From: Scalesia atractyloides
Lineage: Eukaryota; Streptophyta; Magnoliopsida; Asterales; Asteraceae
Direction of reading: 5' to 3'
Length of the DNA stretch: 64,000 nt
Assembly: GCA_947069175.1 (NCBI GenBank)
Contig: CAMTDV010000013.1
Span: 14,737,001-14,801,000 of the forward strand
Below the pieces are notes generated by a model. That model was given only the letters and a program-made list of their open reading frames with translations. It did not search any database and was not told the origin of the DNA. The translations under genes were made by a program, and so were the position numbers. Positions 32,591 through 44,070 of this stretch are shown one piece after another. Numbering within the stretch: position 1 is the stretch's first letter; every line of letters begins with the position of its first letter.

Positions 32591-33240
32591 AGTTTATTGT
32601 GATGAACATATGACGTGTCTTTGGGTTATAACATCTGTATCCTTTTTGATTTATTCCATACCCAACAAAGACACATTTTTCAGCACAAGGGTCAAGTTTG
32701 GTTCGATCTGATTTAGGTATGTGAACAAAAGCGGTACATCCAAAGATTCGTGGTTGAAGAGTAAGGACTGAGGGTAGTTTGAAGAATTCTGAAAGGGTGT
32801 GTAATGGAGTGTTAAGTTTGAGAATATTTGTTGGGAGTCGGTTGAGAAGATAGGTAGCGGTAGCAAGGGCTTCAGGCCAAAAATGTTTCGGGACCTAGGA
32901 TTCAATTAGGAGGGCTCGTGTCATTTCCAGCAAAATGCGATTTTTCCTTTCAGCGACACCGTTTTGTTCTGGGGTGTTTGGGCATAGTTTGGTGGATTAT
33001 TCCCTTGTTTTGAAAAAACAATTTAAAGGAGGTATTAACAAACTCACCGCCATTATCGGATCGGAAAATTTGGATGTTTGTTTGAAATTGGGTTTGGATC
33101 ATGGCGTAAAACATAGTGAATTTTTCAAAGACTTCGGATTTGTTTTTCAAAAAATAAACCCAGGTCATTCGGGTACAATCATCAACGAACATCACAAAGT
33201 AGCGAAGGTTTTGCCCCCAAGAACGGGGGCAGGACCCCAT
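32591..33240 (-). pseudogene. Integrase of element G
   Basis: Core motifs on the minus strand: MFVDDCTRMTWVYFLKNKSE, FRSDNGGEFVNTSF with catalytic Asp, and a frame change after HPRTKR. The Glu-containing AERKN phrase and FWPEALATATYLLNRLPT follow. An in-frame TAG stop lies at about 32896-32898. The first catalytic Asp (HSDVWGP) is in the upstream frame, separated by a 1-base loss near 33205-33220. The DDE residues are all present but not in one frame. Confidence 0.87.
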
Positions 33241-34187
33241 ACATCAGAATGGATTAATGAAAATGGCAAAGCAACCTTAGTATTATTAGGTTTAAAAGTT
33301 TTCCTGTGGCTCTTTGCTAAAACGCATGTTTCACAATGTGACATAGAATTAACTGAAAATAGTTTTGGAAATAAAATATGCAAATAACTTGTAGAGGGAT
33401 GACCTAATCTTCGGTGCCATAGCCATGCTTCTCGTTCCGATGTCCCATGAGTCAACATCACAGCACCACTTTGAGTTACCTCGTCCACATAATATAACCC
33501 TTGACTTTCAGTGCCACGCCCAATGATCGCTCCCGTCCTGATATCCTGTAAAATACAAAACGTAGGGTACATTAGGACAATACAGTTGAGTTCTTTTGTG
33601 ACGTGGCTAATGGAAAGCAGTTTATGTGACAGCGAGGGAACATAAAGACAATTAGAGATTTTTATTGTGGGTGAAATCTCAATAGTCCCTCCCGATTTTA
33701 CATCCATTATCCCTCCGTTCGCCATTTGAATATGTGTTTTTTCTGGTTTAGTTGTTGAAATAATATCCGATGACTCATAAGTCATTGTGTCGGTCGCGCC
33801 ACAATCGAAGATCCATCGTTTTTGTTTTTCATGATGTTCTTGGGCCATATTAGCATTCCCACTATTTCCAGGGACTAAATGTGACATATTCAATTTTTTG
33901 TTAGGGTTATAAACCCACGGATTTGAGGGATCCGCCCCAAACCCATTACCTGCTCCTTCATCCTCTCCGCCATTACCTGTTCCTTCATCTTCTTCGCCTG
34001 TTGCGTCGGCCATTCCGCCGAAACCAACTCTACTCCGGCTTCCATCTCCTGGGACCTCTCGGTTGCCGGTGCTGGGTGATTTTCCTTTCTCTTGAACGGT
34101 AGCTTTTGTGCCCTTCTTATGACTATCAGACCACCATTCGGGATATCCGACGAGTCTGAAACATTGTTCCTCGGTATGCTTATTCAT
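33192..34187 (-). pseudogene. Zinc knuckle, protease and GAG-pre-integrase part of element G
   Basis: It starts just after the knuckle remnant (MNKHTEEQCF) and has an acidic Gly/Glu-rich stretch (about residues 65-85). The protease motif RWIFDCGATDTMTYESS follows, then NCLYVPSLSHKLLSISHVTK, the GAG-pre-integrase phrase WLWHRRLGHPSTSYLHI with CETCVLAKSHRKTF, and HSDVWGP, the start of integrase. A missing base near 34196-34207 separates the knuckle Cys residues from the rest. Confidence 0.88.
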
Positions 34188-34207
34188 GCCACAATGGTCA
34201 CTTTGAG

Positions 34208-35040
34208 ATGAGTTTTGTCATCTCTGCTTACAGATCCAGTTCTTCTTCCGTCGAACCGTCGGAGCCCTTTCGATGCAAGTCATGCCCCTTCTATTTCTGT
34301 GGCTATTAGACCTGCTGCGATGCCCTGTGCGTCATTGAGAGGTGTTTCGAGAATGTTTTGGTGAGCGGCCTCCTTGCGAACAGTGGCATATGCGGCTTCT
34401 GCAGTCGGAAGTGGTTCCGACCGGAGTATCTCCCTCTTTATAGGGTCATACTTCCGGTCAAGGGCATTTAAGAACTGGAAGAGTTTTTGCTCAGTTCGAA
34501 TTTTGGAGTATGTTTGAATATCCGTTGAACAAGTCATCGGATTCGGATCAATTCGGTCGATTTCTCCCATACGCCTTGGAGGGTGATCCACAATTCTTCG
34601 AGAGAAGTATTGTTCTGTTTGATATCATTCGCTTTGACATGGAGATTAAAGGTTTGGAGCTTGTCCCGTCCACTGCTATATGTGACTACCAAGGCATCCC
34701 ACAACGATTTCGCTGTGGGAAACTCGGTGAGGTTACCCGCAAGAACAGGTTCGATATTCTGAATTAACCATGAAAAAAACGATTAGGTCATCTTGCTCCC
34801 ACTGTTCGTAGGTTTCATGATTTTGGTCTGGGGGATTTGTGGTTAAATGTTTCAGCAAGGTTTTCGATTTTCCGCCTATGGCGACTCGAATCATTCGGGT
34901 CCATAGAGGATAATTCTGGCCGTTTAGTTTCAGATTTATCTGTAAACTATCGGACATTTTGGGCTTTTTGACTGGGAATTTTTGAGAAGGTTGGCTAGTT
35001 GTAAGGTGAGATCACTACTCGAGTTACCGTCTCCGGACAT
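34208..35040 (-). pseudogene. Gag of element G
   Basis: The likely start is ATG at 35038-35040, MSGDGNSSSDLTLQLANLL, about 60 bases after the primer site. Gag motifs are LKLNGQNYPLWTRMIRVAIG, HETYEQWEQDD and, after breaks, LFQFLNALDRKYDPIKREIL. Breaks are a T-run one base too long at 34769-34775, a G-run one base short at 34564-34568, and an in-frame TGA at 34280-34282. The capsid-forming function is therefore lost. Confidence 0.87.
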
Positions 35041-35100
35041 GGTGACTCGGTTGTGGCTCGGTTGTGTTTTGGGTAGATGATGAGCAGACTAAATAACCCG

Positions 35101-35111
35101 CTCTGATACCA
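35101..35111 (-). promoter_or_regulatory. Primer binding site of element G (tRNA-iMet)
   Basis: TGGTATCAGAG on the minus strand, adjacent to the 5' LTR with no spacer. Confidence 0.93.
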
Positions 35112-35374
35112 TGTTAACAATCAGAGTTTCAGAGTGGATTACCGAAAACTATTCTTTCATAATTGTATATTTCTTAAGGTACAAATGCAGGGCTACTTAT
35201 ATGGTTTACAAAGAAACGTAAAAAGGAAATAGTGCATAAGATCCGGCTGTTGATTAGCTAAGGTCCGGCTGTTGATTAGCTGGGATTAGGCGGTTGATTT
35301 GCTGTCAATTTGCAGCTGTCAACACCTTATTTTCGTTAAGGATTTCCTCCGAGGTTTGACTTCCCTTTCTGACA
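35112..35374 (-). repeat. 5' LTR of element G (263 bp)
   Basis: Reads the same as 30301-30563 throughout. It is followed by the second TTAGA (35375-35379). Confidence 0.95.
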
Positions 35375-35379
35375 TTAGA
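35375..35379. repeat. Target site duplication TTAGA, right copy (element G)
   Basis: Directly after CTTTCTGACA. Matches 30296-30300. Confidence 0.93.
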
Positions 35380-35884
35380 GATTTCGGTGCCTCGTCCTAG
35401 TCCCACGTGTCCTGGGAGACAATTTGAATGTGCGCTTTGTTATTAGAAACATATATTAAAAACATATAAATAAATCGAGAAATGATCTTTTGAGAGTTGT
35501 CATCCCAAATGCCTTGTCGAAACACGTTAAATGACACGAAGTTTTAATCATATAAATTGCTAGTATTAAGAACCCGCATTGTGTGGGCATAAAACCGTTA
35601 AAAACTAACGTGGAATTGTTGTTGCGAACCCACGAGCTTAAGGGATGGCTGCATAACACCAAAAAAAAAAACTAACGTCTAAAGGTTGTCACGAATATGT
35701 GCGTTGAAGGAGGTGTTGATAACATACGTAACTTTATGTAAGAAAAGCGAAACTAATATGTCATTCATAACATTAAAAAATTTATATAGAAAGATATATC
35801 AAATTAATACCTACCAAACAACAATGGTACGGTAGCTATATTCGTTATATATTTTTTAAATTGATGTACAACACTTGTAGAACC

Positions 35885-36070
35885 CTTTGTGGCCTAGTGA
35901 CAGGGAGCCTTGGGTTCTCGGATGGAGACCCAAGTTTAACCTCACTTGTGTTACTTTGGTGGATTAGGCAATAATGGATATAGCCTAGCCTACTTGTAAA
36001 GGTGTCAGGTTCTATTTTGAGCCAACCTGGATTTTTGTCCCACCGTGTGTTAAGCCAGAGAGTGTGCAGC
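35885..36070 (+). repeat. SINE-like sequence (tRNA-derived head)
   Basis: GTGGCCTAGTGACAGGG resembles box A (TGGCCTAGTGG). About 35 bp on, CCCAAGTTTAACCTC resembles a worn box B (GGTTCGAACC). The remainder has no coding sense. The end and target duplications are not clear. The minus-strand frame across it shows no protein domain. Confidence 0.4.
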
Positions 36071-36402
36071 TCTTGTGGTGGCCCAACAACTGTCAAATGG
36101 CAGTTGACGGTATAATTTCCCGAGAGAATGTCAAAGCCAAATTCTAAAACCATCATAAGTCGATTAATACAATATAGAGACCAGAGTAGTGTAACAAAAC
36201 TCTTCTCCAATTTAAAATTATAGTAACAAAACACAAAAGAAAGTGACAATTAAAAAAAATATATCTTTTAGTTCCGATACGAAAGTAGATACATAACAAA
36301 TACTAACACGGCCGACTAAAAGCCCGGTGGCACTATTCTATATATAACAATAAAAAATAAACAATCTATAAACAATTAACTAAAACCTTAAAAAAAAAAA
36401 GC

Positions 36403-36462
36403 ATGCAGAGCTTATCCTCTTCGTCTCGATTTTCCAACAACGTTCGATCTTATCCTCCATGA
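36403..36462 (+). other. Possible upstream ORF before the membrane-protein gene
   Basis: ATG at 36403 opens 19 codons (MQSLSSSSRFSNNVRSYPP) and stops at TGA 36460-36462, 60 bp before the main ATG. A TATA-like CTATATATAA lies at 36338-36347. Confidence 0.3.
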
Positions 36463-36522
36463 CCACCCCAATATCTTGACGGTAACACCACCTTAATATC
36501 TTCATGGTAAAACCACCACAAC

Positions 36523-36910
36523 ATGAGTGACCAAGATGACCATTCTCAAGTTCTCTACCAACTCTTTTCCATGATCGTCAACATCCTTGGCTCACCACCT
36601 CTCCCAATCCCATTCCCGCTGCCCGCCGCCCGCCGCCTTCTCGGGCACCACGGTAGCCTCGTCTTCATCCGCCCCGACGCCGCAGCCGTCGCAAGTGTCC
36701 CCCGTTGGATTCGCTGCACTTTTTATCTGGATTTCGATGGCGTTGATGTTGTTTGGGTCCACAATAATGGTGATAGGGTTTATGTTGATGCCTTTGGTTA
36801 TTGGTTTGGTGATGTTGTTTTATTTGGCTCGAATTGTTGATAGTTTGACATACTGTGTTACCGCGGTTCTGTTATCCTCCAGGAAGATTGTTTCAGGTTT
36901 GCTGCTGTAA
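36523..36910 (+). pseudogene. Candidate small two-pass membrane protein gene, frameshifted
   Basis: From ATG 36523 the first frame reads MSDQDDHSQVLYQLFSMIVN and ILGSPPLPIPF. The second frame (+1) from about 36615 gives a Ser/Pro-rich linker and then SPVGFAALFIWISMALMLFG, MVIGFMLMPLVIGLVMLFYL and ARIVDSLTYCVTAVLL, ending in TAA at 36908. The C-terminal half has two strong hydrophobic segments of about 20 residues, like small plant membrane proteins of unknown function. The two halves fit one protein only if a base is gained or lost in the Pro/Ala-coding CCGCC run near 36617-36643. It may be a pseudogene, a sequencing error or a spliced gene. GC content here is clearly higher than in the flanks. 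I do not recognise a named gene. Confidence 0.45.
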
Positions 36911-36921
36911 TACTTATAAGC

Positions 36922-36923
<2 letters not shown>

Positions 36924-36986
<63 letters not shown>
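36924..36986. repeat. (TA)n microsatellite
   Basis: About 60 bases of TA repeat just after the candidate membrane-protein gene. Confidence 0.95.
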
Positions 36987-36990
<4 letters not shown>

Positions 36991-37439
36991 TATGTTTTAG
37001 GGTTGGTTATGCAGCATGGGAATGGAATTTCTAGCATGATGAGTTATAACCTTAATTAGTTGAGTTTGAAGGTTACATTTACAAAGTTGGTACACATGGA
37101 GAATGTGTTGCGTTTGAGGACAACGTGTGATGTTCATGTTGACTCATTTATTTTGTATCACGTTAAATGTTTAATGCACCATCTTTGGGTTTTTTTTCCT
37201 TCACTTATGATCACTTGTGAAACTATGAATGAATTTAGATAATGTTTAGTTGTTTACTAGTGCACTAGCTTATTACCTGTGTATTTACAGGTTTGTTTTA
37301 GATTAGGTATATTGTCCCAAAAATGATGGGAGATACATTGAATTAACTATTTCTGATCTCTCTCGTGAATCAACCTTGTTTTTCACTATTTTGTTTGTAC
37401 AATAACCACGAAATTATAGTAACCCTTGATTAAATAGAT

Positions 37440-38070
37440 GTTTATTATTTTTCTGAACGGCTGAATATTACAACCTGTTTATTTTTATCTACTTCTCGGT
37501 ATATTCTTTTCTTGAAATGAATAATTACAACGTGTCTATTTTTATCTACTTCTCAGTATATTCTTTTCTTGAAATGGAGGTGTGAGTAGTGCAATGTAGA
37601 AATAATTTTGCTAAAGCTATCTCAGATTAGCATTTTTATTTTTACTTTTGTACAAAGTGATGCTTTTGCATTCCATTACTATAATACCATGTAATGCTTT
37701 ATAAAGTTTCGAATATACTAATATATCAATATTTCTATTTTTATCTACGTTTCCATTACTATAATATCATGTAATGCTTTATAAAGTTTCGAATATACTA
37801 ATATACCAATATTTTTTATTTTTTTATTTTTATCTACGTTTTCATAAACGTCTTCTAAAATTGAACCAGTCAAATTTTTTTTATCTTCCAAAACAACTTT
37901 GATACCGGTATATAATTTTTCTTTTTGGTATAAATTTCTTTAAAAATAAAGTTATATTCGCAATCGAGTATCTTTTTGGTATCGTAAGACGTAAGTTATT
38001 GCGAGTTTTGGCACCGAGTATCTTTTTGATATCGTAAGACGTAAGCTATAGCGAGTGTTGGCATCGTACT
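37440..38070. repeat. Cluster of three short tandem duplications
   Basis: A segment with TATTTTTATCTACTTCTC and TATATTCTTTTCTTGAAATG is repeated within 37470-37575. An 80-bp segment with CATGTAATGCTTTATAAAG is repeated within 37670-37830. A 55-bp segment with GTATCGTAAGACGTAAG is repeated within 37964-38060. They are unrelated to each other. Confidence 0.75.
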
Positions 38071-39940
38071 GGTTACATGACGACTGATATGCTTTAAATA
38101 TACATATTTCTATAATACATTTCATACACTTTTGAGTATCTTTTAAGTTATTAAATTATACTTGTTTCTAGTTCGTACGAAAAGTTTTAAGTTTAAAAAT
38201 AGAAATGAGTTAAAACGATTCAACGTTAATATAAAAAAGATGTTTGTAATTAAGGGTTCATATAAATCTAATTTAATCTAACCATTCAAATCAAAAGTTG
38301 TAAACTTATGATTTGAGTTGATGTTATATTTAGTAAATGGGTGTTACTAAATGTATCTCTTTTTTATTGAACGTACTCCGCCTTTTAAATTTTACATTAA
38401 TACAAGTTAAACCTTTTTGTTTGTTTTTTTTTTTTTGTCATTTTTATTCTTTATTTTATGTATTGTGATTTCATCACAAATATATTCTTTAATTGGGATT
38501 AATCAGTTTATACGTTGTCCTTTACAATTCAAATAAAATAAGTTTGTAAAACTAAGCTTTTTTTTTTTAATTTTGATTGAGTTTGTGTATTGTGTGTTTT
38601 GAAGGAGTGCCTCATTTTTTTCTAATAAAACAATAATCCTTTTAAAAAAAAACCCTTCAAATTCTAACTTTAAGGATGAGCATTGAGATGCCCTATATTG
38701 CCCATCGAATTGCCTTTATGAGCCATTTTTTTTAAACGGTACATAAATAAATGTTGAAAAATAAAGTATCAATCTTAAATGCAATAAACTTACCAAGCTG
38801 TGCTTTCATCTTTTTCATGAATTTTGTTTTCCTTATTCGATTGTGTTGATGTTATAGCACGATACATTTAAATGAGATAAAATTAATTTGTTGTTTTTAA
38901 CGTATCAAATTATAGAAGATGAGTCAACTGATATTTTTATCTCTTTTCTTTGGAATAGTCTCTGGTAAAATTATAATACATAAATAAATTGGGTATTAAT
39001 ATATATTATAAAAGTATAGTTAGTAAACGGATTTAGAAGATTTACTGATTTTTATAATAGAAAATAAGGAACATAACACATAAATAAATTGAGTATTAAT
39101 ACATACTATAAAAGTATAGTTACGTGTATGAATTTAAAATATTTTAAATAAACTGATTCTTAAAATAAAAATAAGAAATTTTAGAAGAGTGAGATTTGAT
39201 AAAATTTAAACTAATACTTTTGAAAGGAAGGTATGATTAGTAAGACAGAAGGTGCATTTAGCCAACCTTAGTAAATATATCCTTATTTAAATATTACAAA
39301 CATGCCTTTAGGAATTTCATAAGAAACAACTAAAGAGAGGTGCAATAGATGAAATGAAAAAAGAAGAGATATGTATATCCCATACGAGCAGCCTGTATTG
39401 GCCCATTTATCCTAGTCCGCCAAAAGCCCAGCTAGTGGAACAATTCTATTTGAGACCAATTAAAATACCGCATGGCCTGAGTTACGAAGGAGGGGACGCA
39501 ATCAAGAGAACGCTTACGAACAGAAGACAAGAGGCGATTTCAAGAAGAAGGTGAAGGCTTGTTTGTTATTAGAGTTTCAAGGTTGAAGATCAAGATTCAA
39601 GTCGGGTTCGCAAACGTGCCAGTTTTGTTTTTTTATATCTTTATGTTATTCGAGCCTACGAATATGTTTTGCTACTTGATTCAGATTTATTTATTGTTCT
39701 TGATTATGATTCTTGGCTAAACTTTTATTCACTGTCTAGGTTAAGATGATTACACTTGTTTGATATTTATTTTTATCGGTTTTGGACTTATATTTATGGA
39801 TTTAATATGACTTGGTTTTTATTGATTAGGTGTGTATGCCTATTTAATTTTATTCATTGAATAATTATTATCTCTCATGTTGCTAGTTGAATGTCTTTTA
39901 ATTTACTGGAGGTGGAATAGAATGGACTATTACGAGTGAA
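38071..39940. other. AT-rich stretch, no gene seen
   Basis: There is no supported gene. A diverged direct repeat with CATAAATAAATTG and TATAAAAGTATAGTTA occurs at about 38982-39030 and 39082-39125. The 66-codon open stretch at 39354-39554 has no recognisable feature. Confidence 0.5.
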
Positions 39941-39949
39941 TGAAAAATA

Positions 39950-40519
39950 TAGTGTTTGGTTGGTCTATAGAATGGAATCGTCAATTCCAAAATTCATTCC
40001 ATTACTTTAAAATCATTCCATTCATACCCTCTGTTTTTTTTTTATTCCATTCCATCTTCAGCCCTCATTAACAACACCACAACCCACCAGCACCGCTACC
40101 ATTACCTCCGTCGCTGCCGCCACGCGCCACAGCCACCCACCTCCGTCCTAGCCACCGTCATCGCCGCTGCCAACTCCGATCACTGCCGTCACCGCTACCC
40201 ACCTTCACCACCGCTATCACCACTGTCGCGCCGCTACCACCCCTGATCACCGCCATAGCCACTACCGTAACCAACCGTCGCCGCTACAACTGCCACCTGT
40301 CACCACCCAACATCACCTATCACTGACCACCGTCACTCGATTCTATCCCTTCGTTTTTTCTTGCCTACCAAACAACAAAAAGTAATGATTGATTCCATTC
40401 TCGCATGGTAACCAAACAAGACATGAATGGTAATGATCAATTCCATTACCTCGTTCATTCCATTACCTTGTCCATTCCATTCCCCCGTCCATTCCATTAC
40501 CCCATACCAAACAGACCCT
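39950..40519. mobile_element. MITE-like element with trinucleotide-rich core
   Basis: The left end GTGTTTGGTTGGTCTATAGA and the complement of the right end, GGGTCTGTTTGGTATGGGGT, are imperfect inverted repeats rich in GGAATGGAAT. Such ends are common in plant non-autonomous DNA elements. The core (about 40070-40340) is a CACC/CCGC-rich run that differs sharply in composition from the AT-rich flanks. No ORF and no certain target duplication. Confidence 0.5.
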
Positions 40520-41320
40520 TAGATGTTTTGTTAGACGTAGTGAACCATATGGATATAATTGTAATTTGAATAGGGTTGAGTATCCTACCAATTTTGATAG
40601 CCGAGAGGCGAGAGGTTGTCGGTCTGTCTTTAGTGTTAGATTGCTAGGTTTGATACTTTGAGAGAAGATCCTCTTAGTTGCCCTCTCACTATTTGCTTAT
40701 CGAGTCTGATCATAATTCCACAGTTACTTGTGACTTTCGCGCTGAGAGTTAGATTGTCTAGAGGGCACTTTATTATTACAGTAGGAAAGCCCGATAGGGA
40801 ATCCTCCGAACCGGTAGTTCAACAGCTTATTAGGTTTCCATAGGTGTCTTCTCGAGAAGGGTCGAGGGTCCTGTTCGGTTATCTTATAGGTTTAGTATAT
40901 TAAGATCCCGGGTCCACAATTAGTTCCATAACCGATATAACGTGTCAATCATGTTTAGGATTCTAGCCTAGGTAGTGTTTTCCCATCATCTGAATTCATC
41001 CTCAGTCTTAGTTCGTGTCTCCACCGGCTTTAGTTAACTTAGTTAATATTTAATTAAATTGCAAGTTTAGGATATTTAGAAAACCCCCCAATCAATAAAA
41101 AAAATTAAGTCAAGTCAGTCTTAGATAAGTTAATCGAGTCTAGTTTACGTAATCAATAAAGTCTCGTGGGTTTGATACTCAGACTTACTTAGGCTAGACT
41201 ACATTGACCGGTGCACTTGCCGGTTGTATGGTTTATGTTTAGGTAGAGTCTAGGTTTATAAATTTAAAACTTAGAGTATCTAGTTTAGGTTAACTTTAGT
41301 TAATTTTATTAAACCACTTT
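40520..41320 (+). repeat. Degraded retrotransposon LTR/leader remnant (Athila/Tat-like)
   Basis: The phrase GTCTCGTGGGTTTGATACTC followed by AGACTTACTTAGG, ACATTGACCGGTGCACTTGC and CGGTTGTATGG resembles the 3' LTR end of plant Athila/Tat gypsy elements as I remember it. No coding part or second LTR is found. The open stretch 40658-40843 is not supported as a gene. Confidence 0.35.
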
Positions 41321-41871
41321 TAACACATCGACCCTAACTTACACTTTCCTCTGGTCGTAGAAAAGAAACTTCCGTGCCCAATAACTCTTGCTATTTTACC
41401 TATAATACGAAATTTGTGTACACCTATGGTTCGTAGAAAAGAACATATCGTGCTCAATAATTTTGACCCACCAGCCCGTTCAAGAAGCCCAACAAATGAG
41501 CTCAAGCGGCCCAACAATACGGTTAATAGATTTCTTTTGATTATTCATCTTGTGATCATTCCTGAAAGACAACGGAGATCTAGCTAATTCAATAACAATT
41601 AGATCTACTATTTCTAGTTGTGAAATAACCATTTACAACACAAACTCATGTACAGAAACAATGTTATTAAATCCTGGTGTGCATCATGAATTTCATACAA
41701 GTATTGTTAATGTTATAACATGTATCAATTAGTCATTCTAAAGTTTCTAGAATGGCAAAACAGACCCTTTTATATTAAAGATTTGTTTTACTTCTAGATT
41801 ATATTTTCAAAACTTACTCTTTATACATTATACATTATATTATACATTATATTATACAATTTACATTTACA

Positions 41872-42020
41872 TCTTAATATGAACAGTAAATTAAATATAA
41901 GAGTTTAAAACGTGAGGTATAAGAGTTTAAAACGCATGATACAAGATTTAATATGAACAGTGAATTATAATATAAGAGTTTAAAACGCGAAGTATAAGAG
42001 TTTAAAACGCATGATACAAG
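41872..42020. repeat. Two-copy tandem repeat, unit about 75 bp
   Basis: The unit holds TTAATATGAACAGT, then AAGAGTTTAAAACG twice and GCATGATACAAGA. It is repeated once with few changes. Confidence 0.8.
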
Positions 42021-42039
42021 ATCCCTCTATATATCATTG

Positions 42040-42125
42040 GGGTTGGTGGTCCAATAGGAGAAGCAAAGCTTTTAGGACCACCTACGTTGGGAAGGTAATT
42101 GGTTCACGTCCTACAACGGGTAAAA
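42040..42125 (+). repeat. Possible SINE head or tRNA-related fragment
   Basis: GGTGGTCCAATAGGAGAAGC resembles box A, and AATTGGTTCACGTCC, about 60 bp on, resembles box B. It is followed by an A-rich stretch. Short and without target duplications. Confidence 0.3.
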
Positions 42126-44070
42126 AATGAAATTTGTCGTTCAAAAAGAATATCTCTTTACATAACACCCATTAATAAATATTACGTGTTACAATTCTAT
42201 TATTACAATAAATTCGGTTCTGGAAATTTTCATTACATACTGAATCATATATCTAATACTAATAAATACTACAAATAATGTCACATGACATTCTATACTT
42301 CATCTCATAATTTTTATTTATAATTTTTTAATTACTATACCTTTTTAATTTAATATATAAATATCACTTAGCATTATCTTAATTTCTATTATAATAAATG
42401 TTTTAAAAAATATCATAAAAATTCTTCTTTTTAGTATCGTATGTTAAAAAATTTACATTACGATTGTAAAGTTATTTTTTATTATTATATTATTATTAAC
42501 AATTAACAATATTTGATAATTTGATAATTATTCAATATGATTTAACGTTTATACATATAAATAATAAAAATTAAATAAATTATCCATTAGCATTAGACGA
42601 CTTTATTATTATTTTCTTATATTTAACATATAAATGACATTAACAATAAAATTATTTGAGATAAAAGGAGGTGTCGCCACATGGCATTAACCGGAAATAT
42701 GAAATATTGGTTTATCACTTTATCGATCTCCACTATAAATACTAGTAGTAAAACCCGTACGCAAACGGTTTTTAGAAAACATGCATACCACATTTAATTG
42801 AACGACGAATGACTATAAATTTTTAAGGTTTAATTAAAAATAGATTACAAACAAAGGGAACATCTTTTAAATAACAAATAAATAACAATCGAGGACACAT
42901 TATTCTATATTTATAATCGTAATCTTGAAAAATATCTTGATGCAAGATCCTTCATTGTTTGGTATAGCGTTCCATAAATCTTTTATCTTCATTTCTTAAA
43001 ATACAACCTTCACCACATGATCCTACACAACGAATAAAATGAAACTGGTTATGATATGCTTTAAACCTAAAACCGAAATTAAATAGAAACAATACAAGTT
43101 GTGCAGAAAACACGATCATCATATATGCATATGCTTATATTGAACCATAATATCAAAACTCAATGAAGGAAAATAAAACACTAAAAATAAAGATCATAAA
43201 ATCCAATTTCCACAGCCAATTTACCTAATCGTATACGCGTATATTGAACCATAATATCAAAACTAAACAACACTAATAAAAAAAACTTATCACATATAAC
43301 ATACATACCTTTTTGTCAACCTTTAAAATTGCTCTTTATAATCCCTTCAACTATTAACATCCTGCACCAAAATTACATAAGAAATTATATTAAAAAAAAT
43401 CAATTATGACCCTATATGCAACAATATCATACAGAACCTAATCGATGATGAATGTGACATATTTAAGAACTCAAATAGTAAAAAGACTAACCACACTTCT
43501 AGAAGATTGTTAATCATGACCAACTCAACCTAATTGTTGCTAAAAGCATTCCCCTAATCTGTACATACTATCTTCAGTTAACCAACTCAAATCCTCTCGT
43601 TTATCCTTTTCAGCCTATACAAAATAACAATCACGCCTACTAATTCCTGACAGTTTTATGAAATTTCATGGACATTAGGTAACAACAAATGGCAAAGGAA
43701 AAAAATTCGCATCTTATTGACGTATAAAACAATGGTGTACCTGAAAAGAGCATCCACGTTCATGCCTCATCACACTATCTTTGTATTTGATACCCTGATA
43801 CACTGAATTAAAATTAAAATCAAAATCTAAAAATGAAATCAACTTCTGTAATCAAATCTAAGAAAAGTCAAAAATATTTTTTCAACAATTTGGATCATAC
43901 GACTTTGATTTTGGTCTATCATGGACACATATATATTATTGTTTGCAAATGATTTATAGAGCATAAAATGGATAATAATTTGAAACAATAATTTTTTAAA
44001 CTCATAAAAATAAGTATTAAAATAATAACAATTACAAATGAAAATGAAAACTACTCAAACATTTTCAACT
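42126..44070. other. AT-rich stretch with a possible Helitron 3' end
   Basis: No gene seen. At 42740-42775 the minus strand reads AACCGT, TTGCGT, ACGGGTT and then TTACTACTAGT. This is a short hairpin followed by CTAGT, as at the 3' end of plant Helitrons. No Rep/helicase coding sequence is found downstream, so at most this is a non-autonomous element. A repeated phrase TGAACCATAATATCAAAACT occurs twice near 43140 and 43245. Confidence 0.4.

Larger units (their letters stand above)
30301..35374 (-). mobile_element. Complete Ty1/copia element G with identical LTRs
   Basis: A 5.07-kb element on the minus strand. It has two 263-bp LTRs that read the same base for base, 5-bp duplication TTAGA, the primer site next to the right LTR and a polypurine tract next to the left LTR. 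Domain order is gag, protease, integrase, RT, RNase H. Identical LTRs mean a recent insertion, yet the reading frame has at least six breaks. Confidence 0.95.

Noticed and set aside
35845..36249. 134-codon minus-strand ORF
   Set aside because: It has no domain and lies over the SINE-like unit. The start is in AT-rich sequence.
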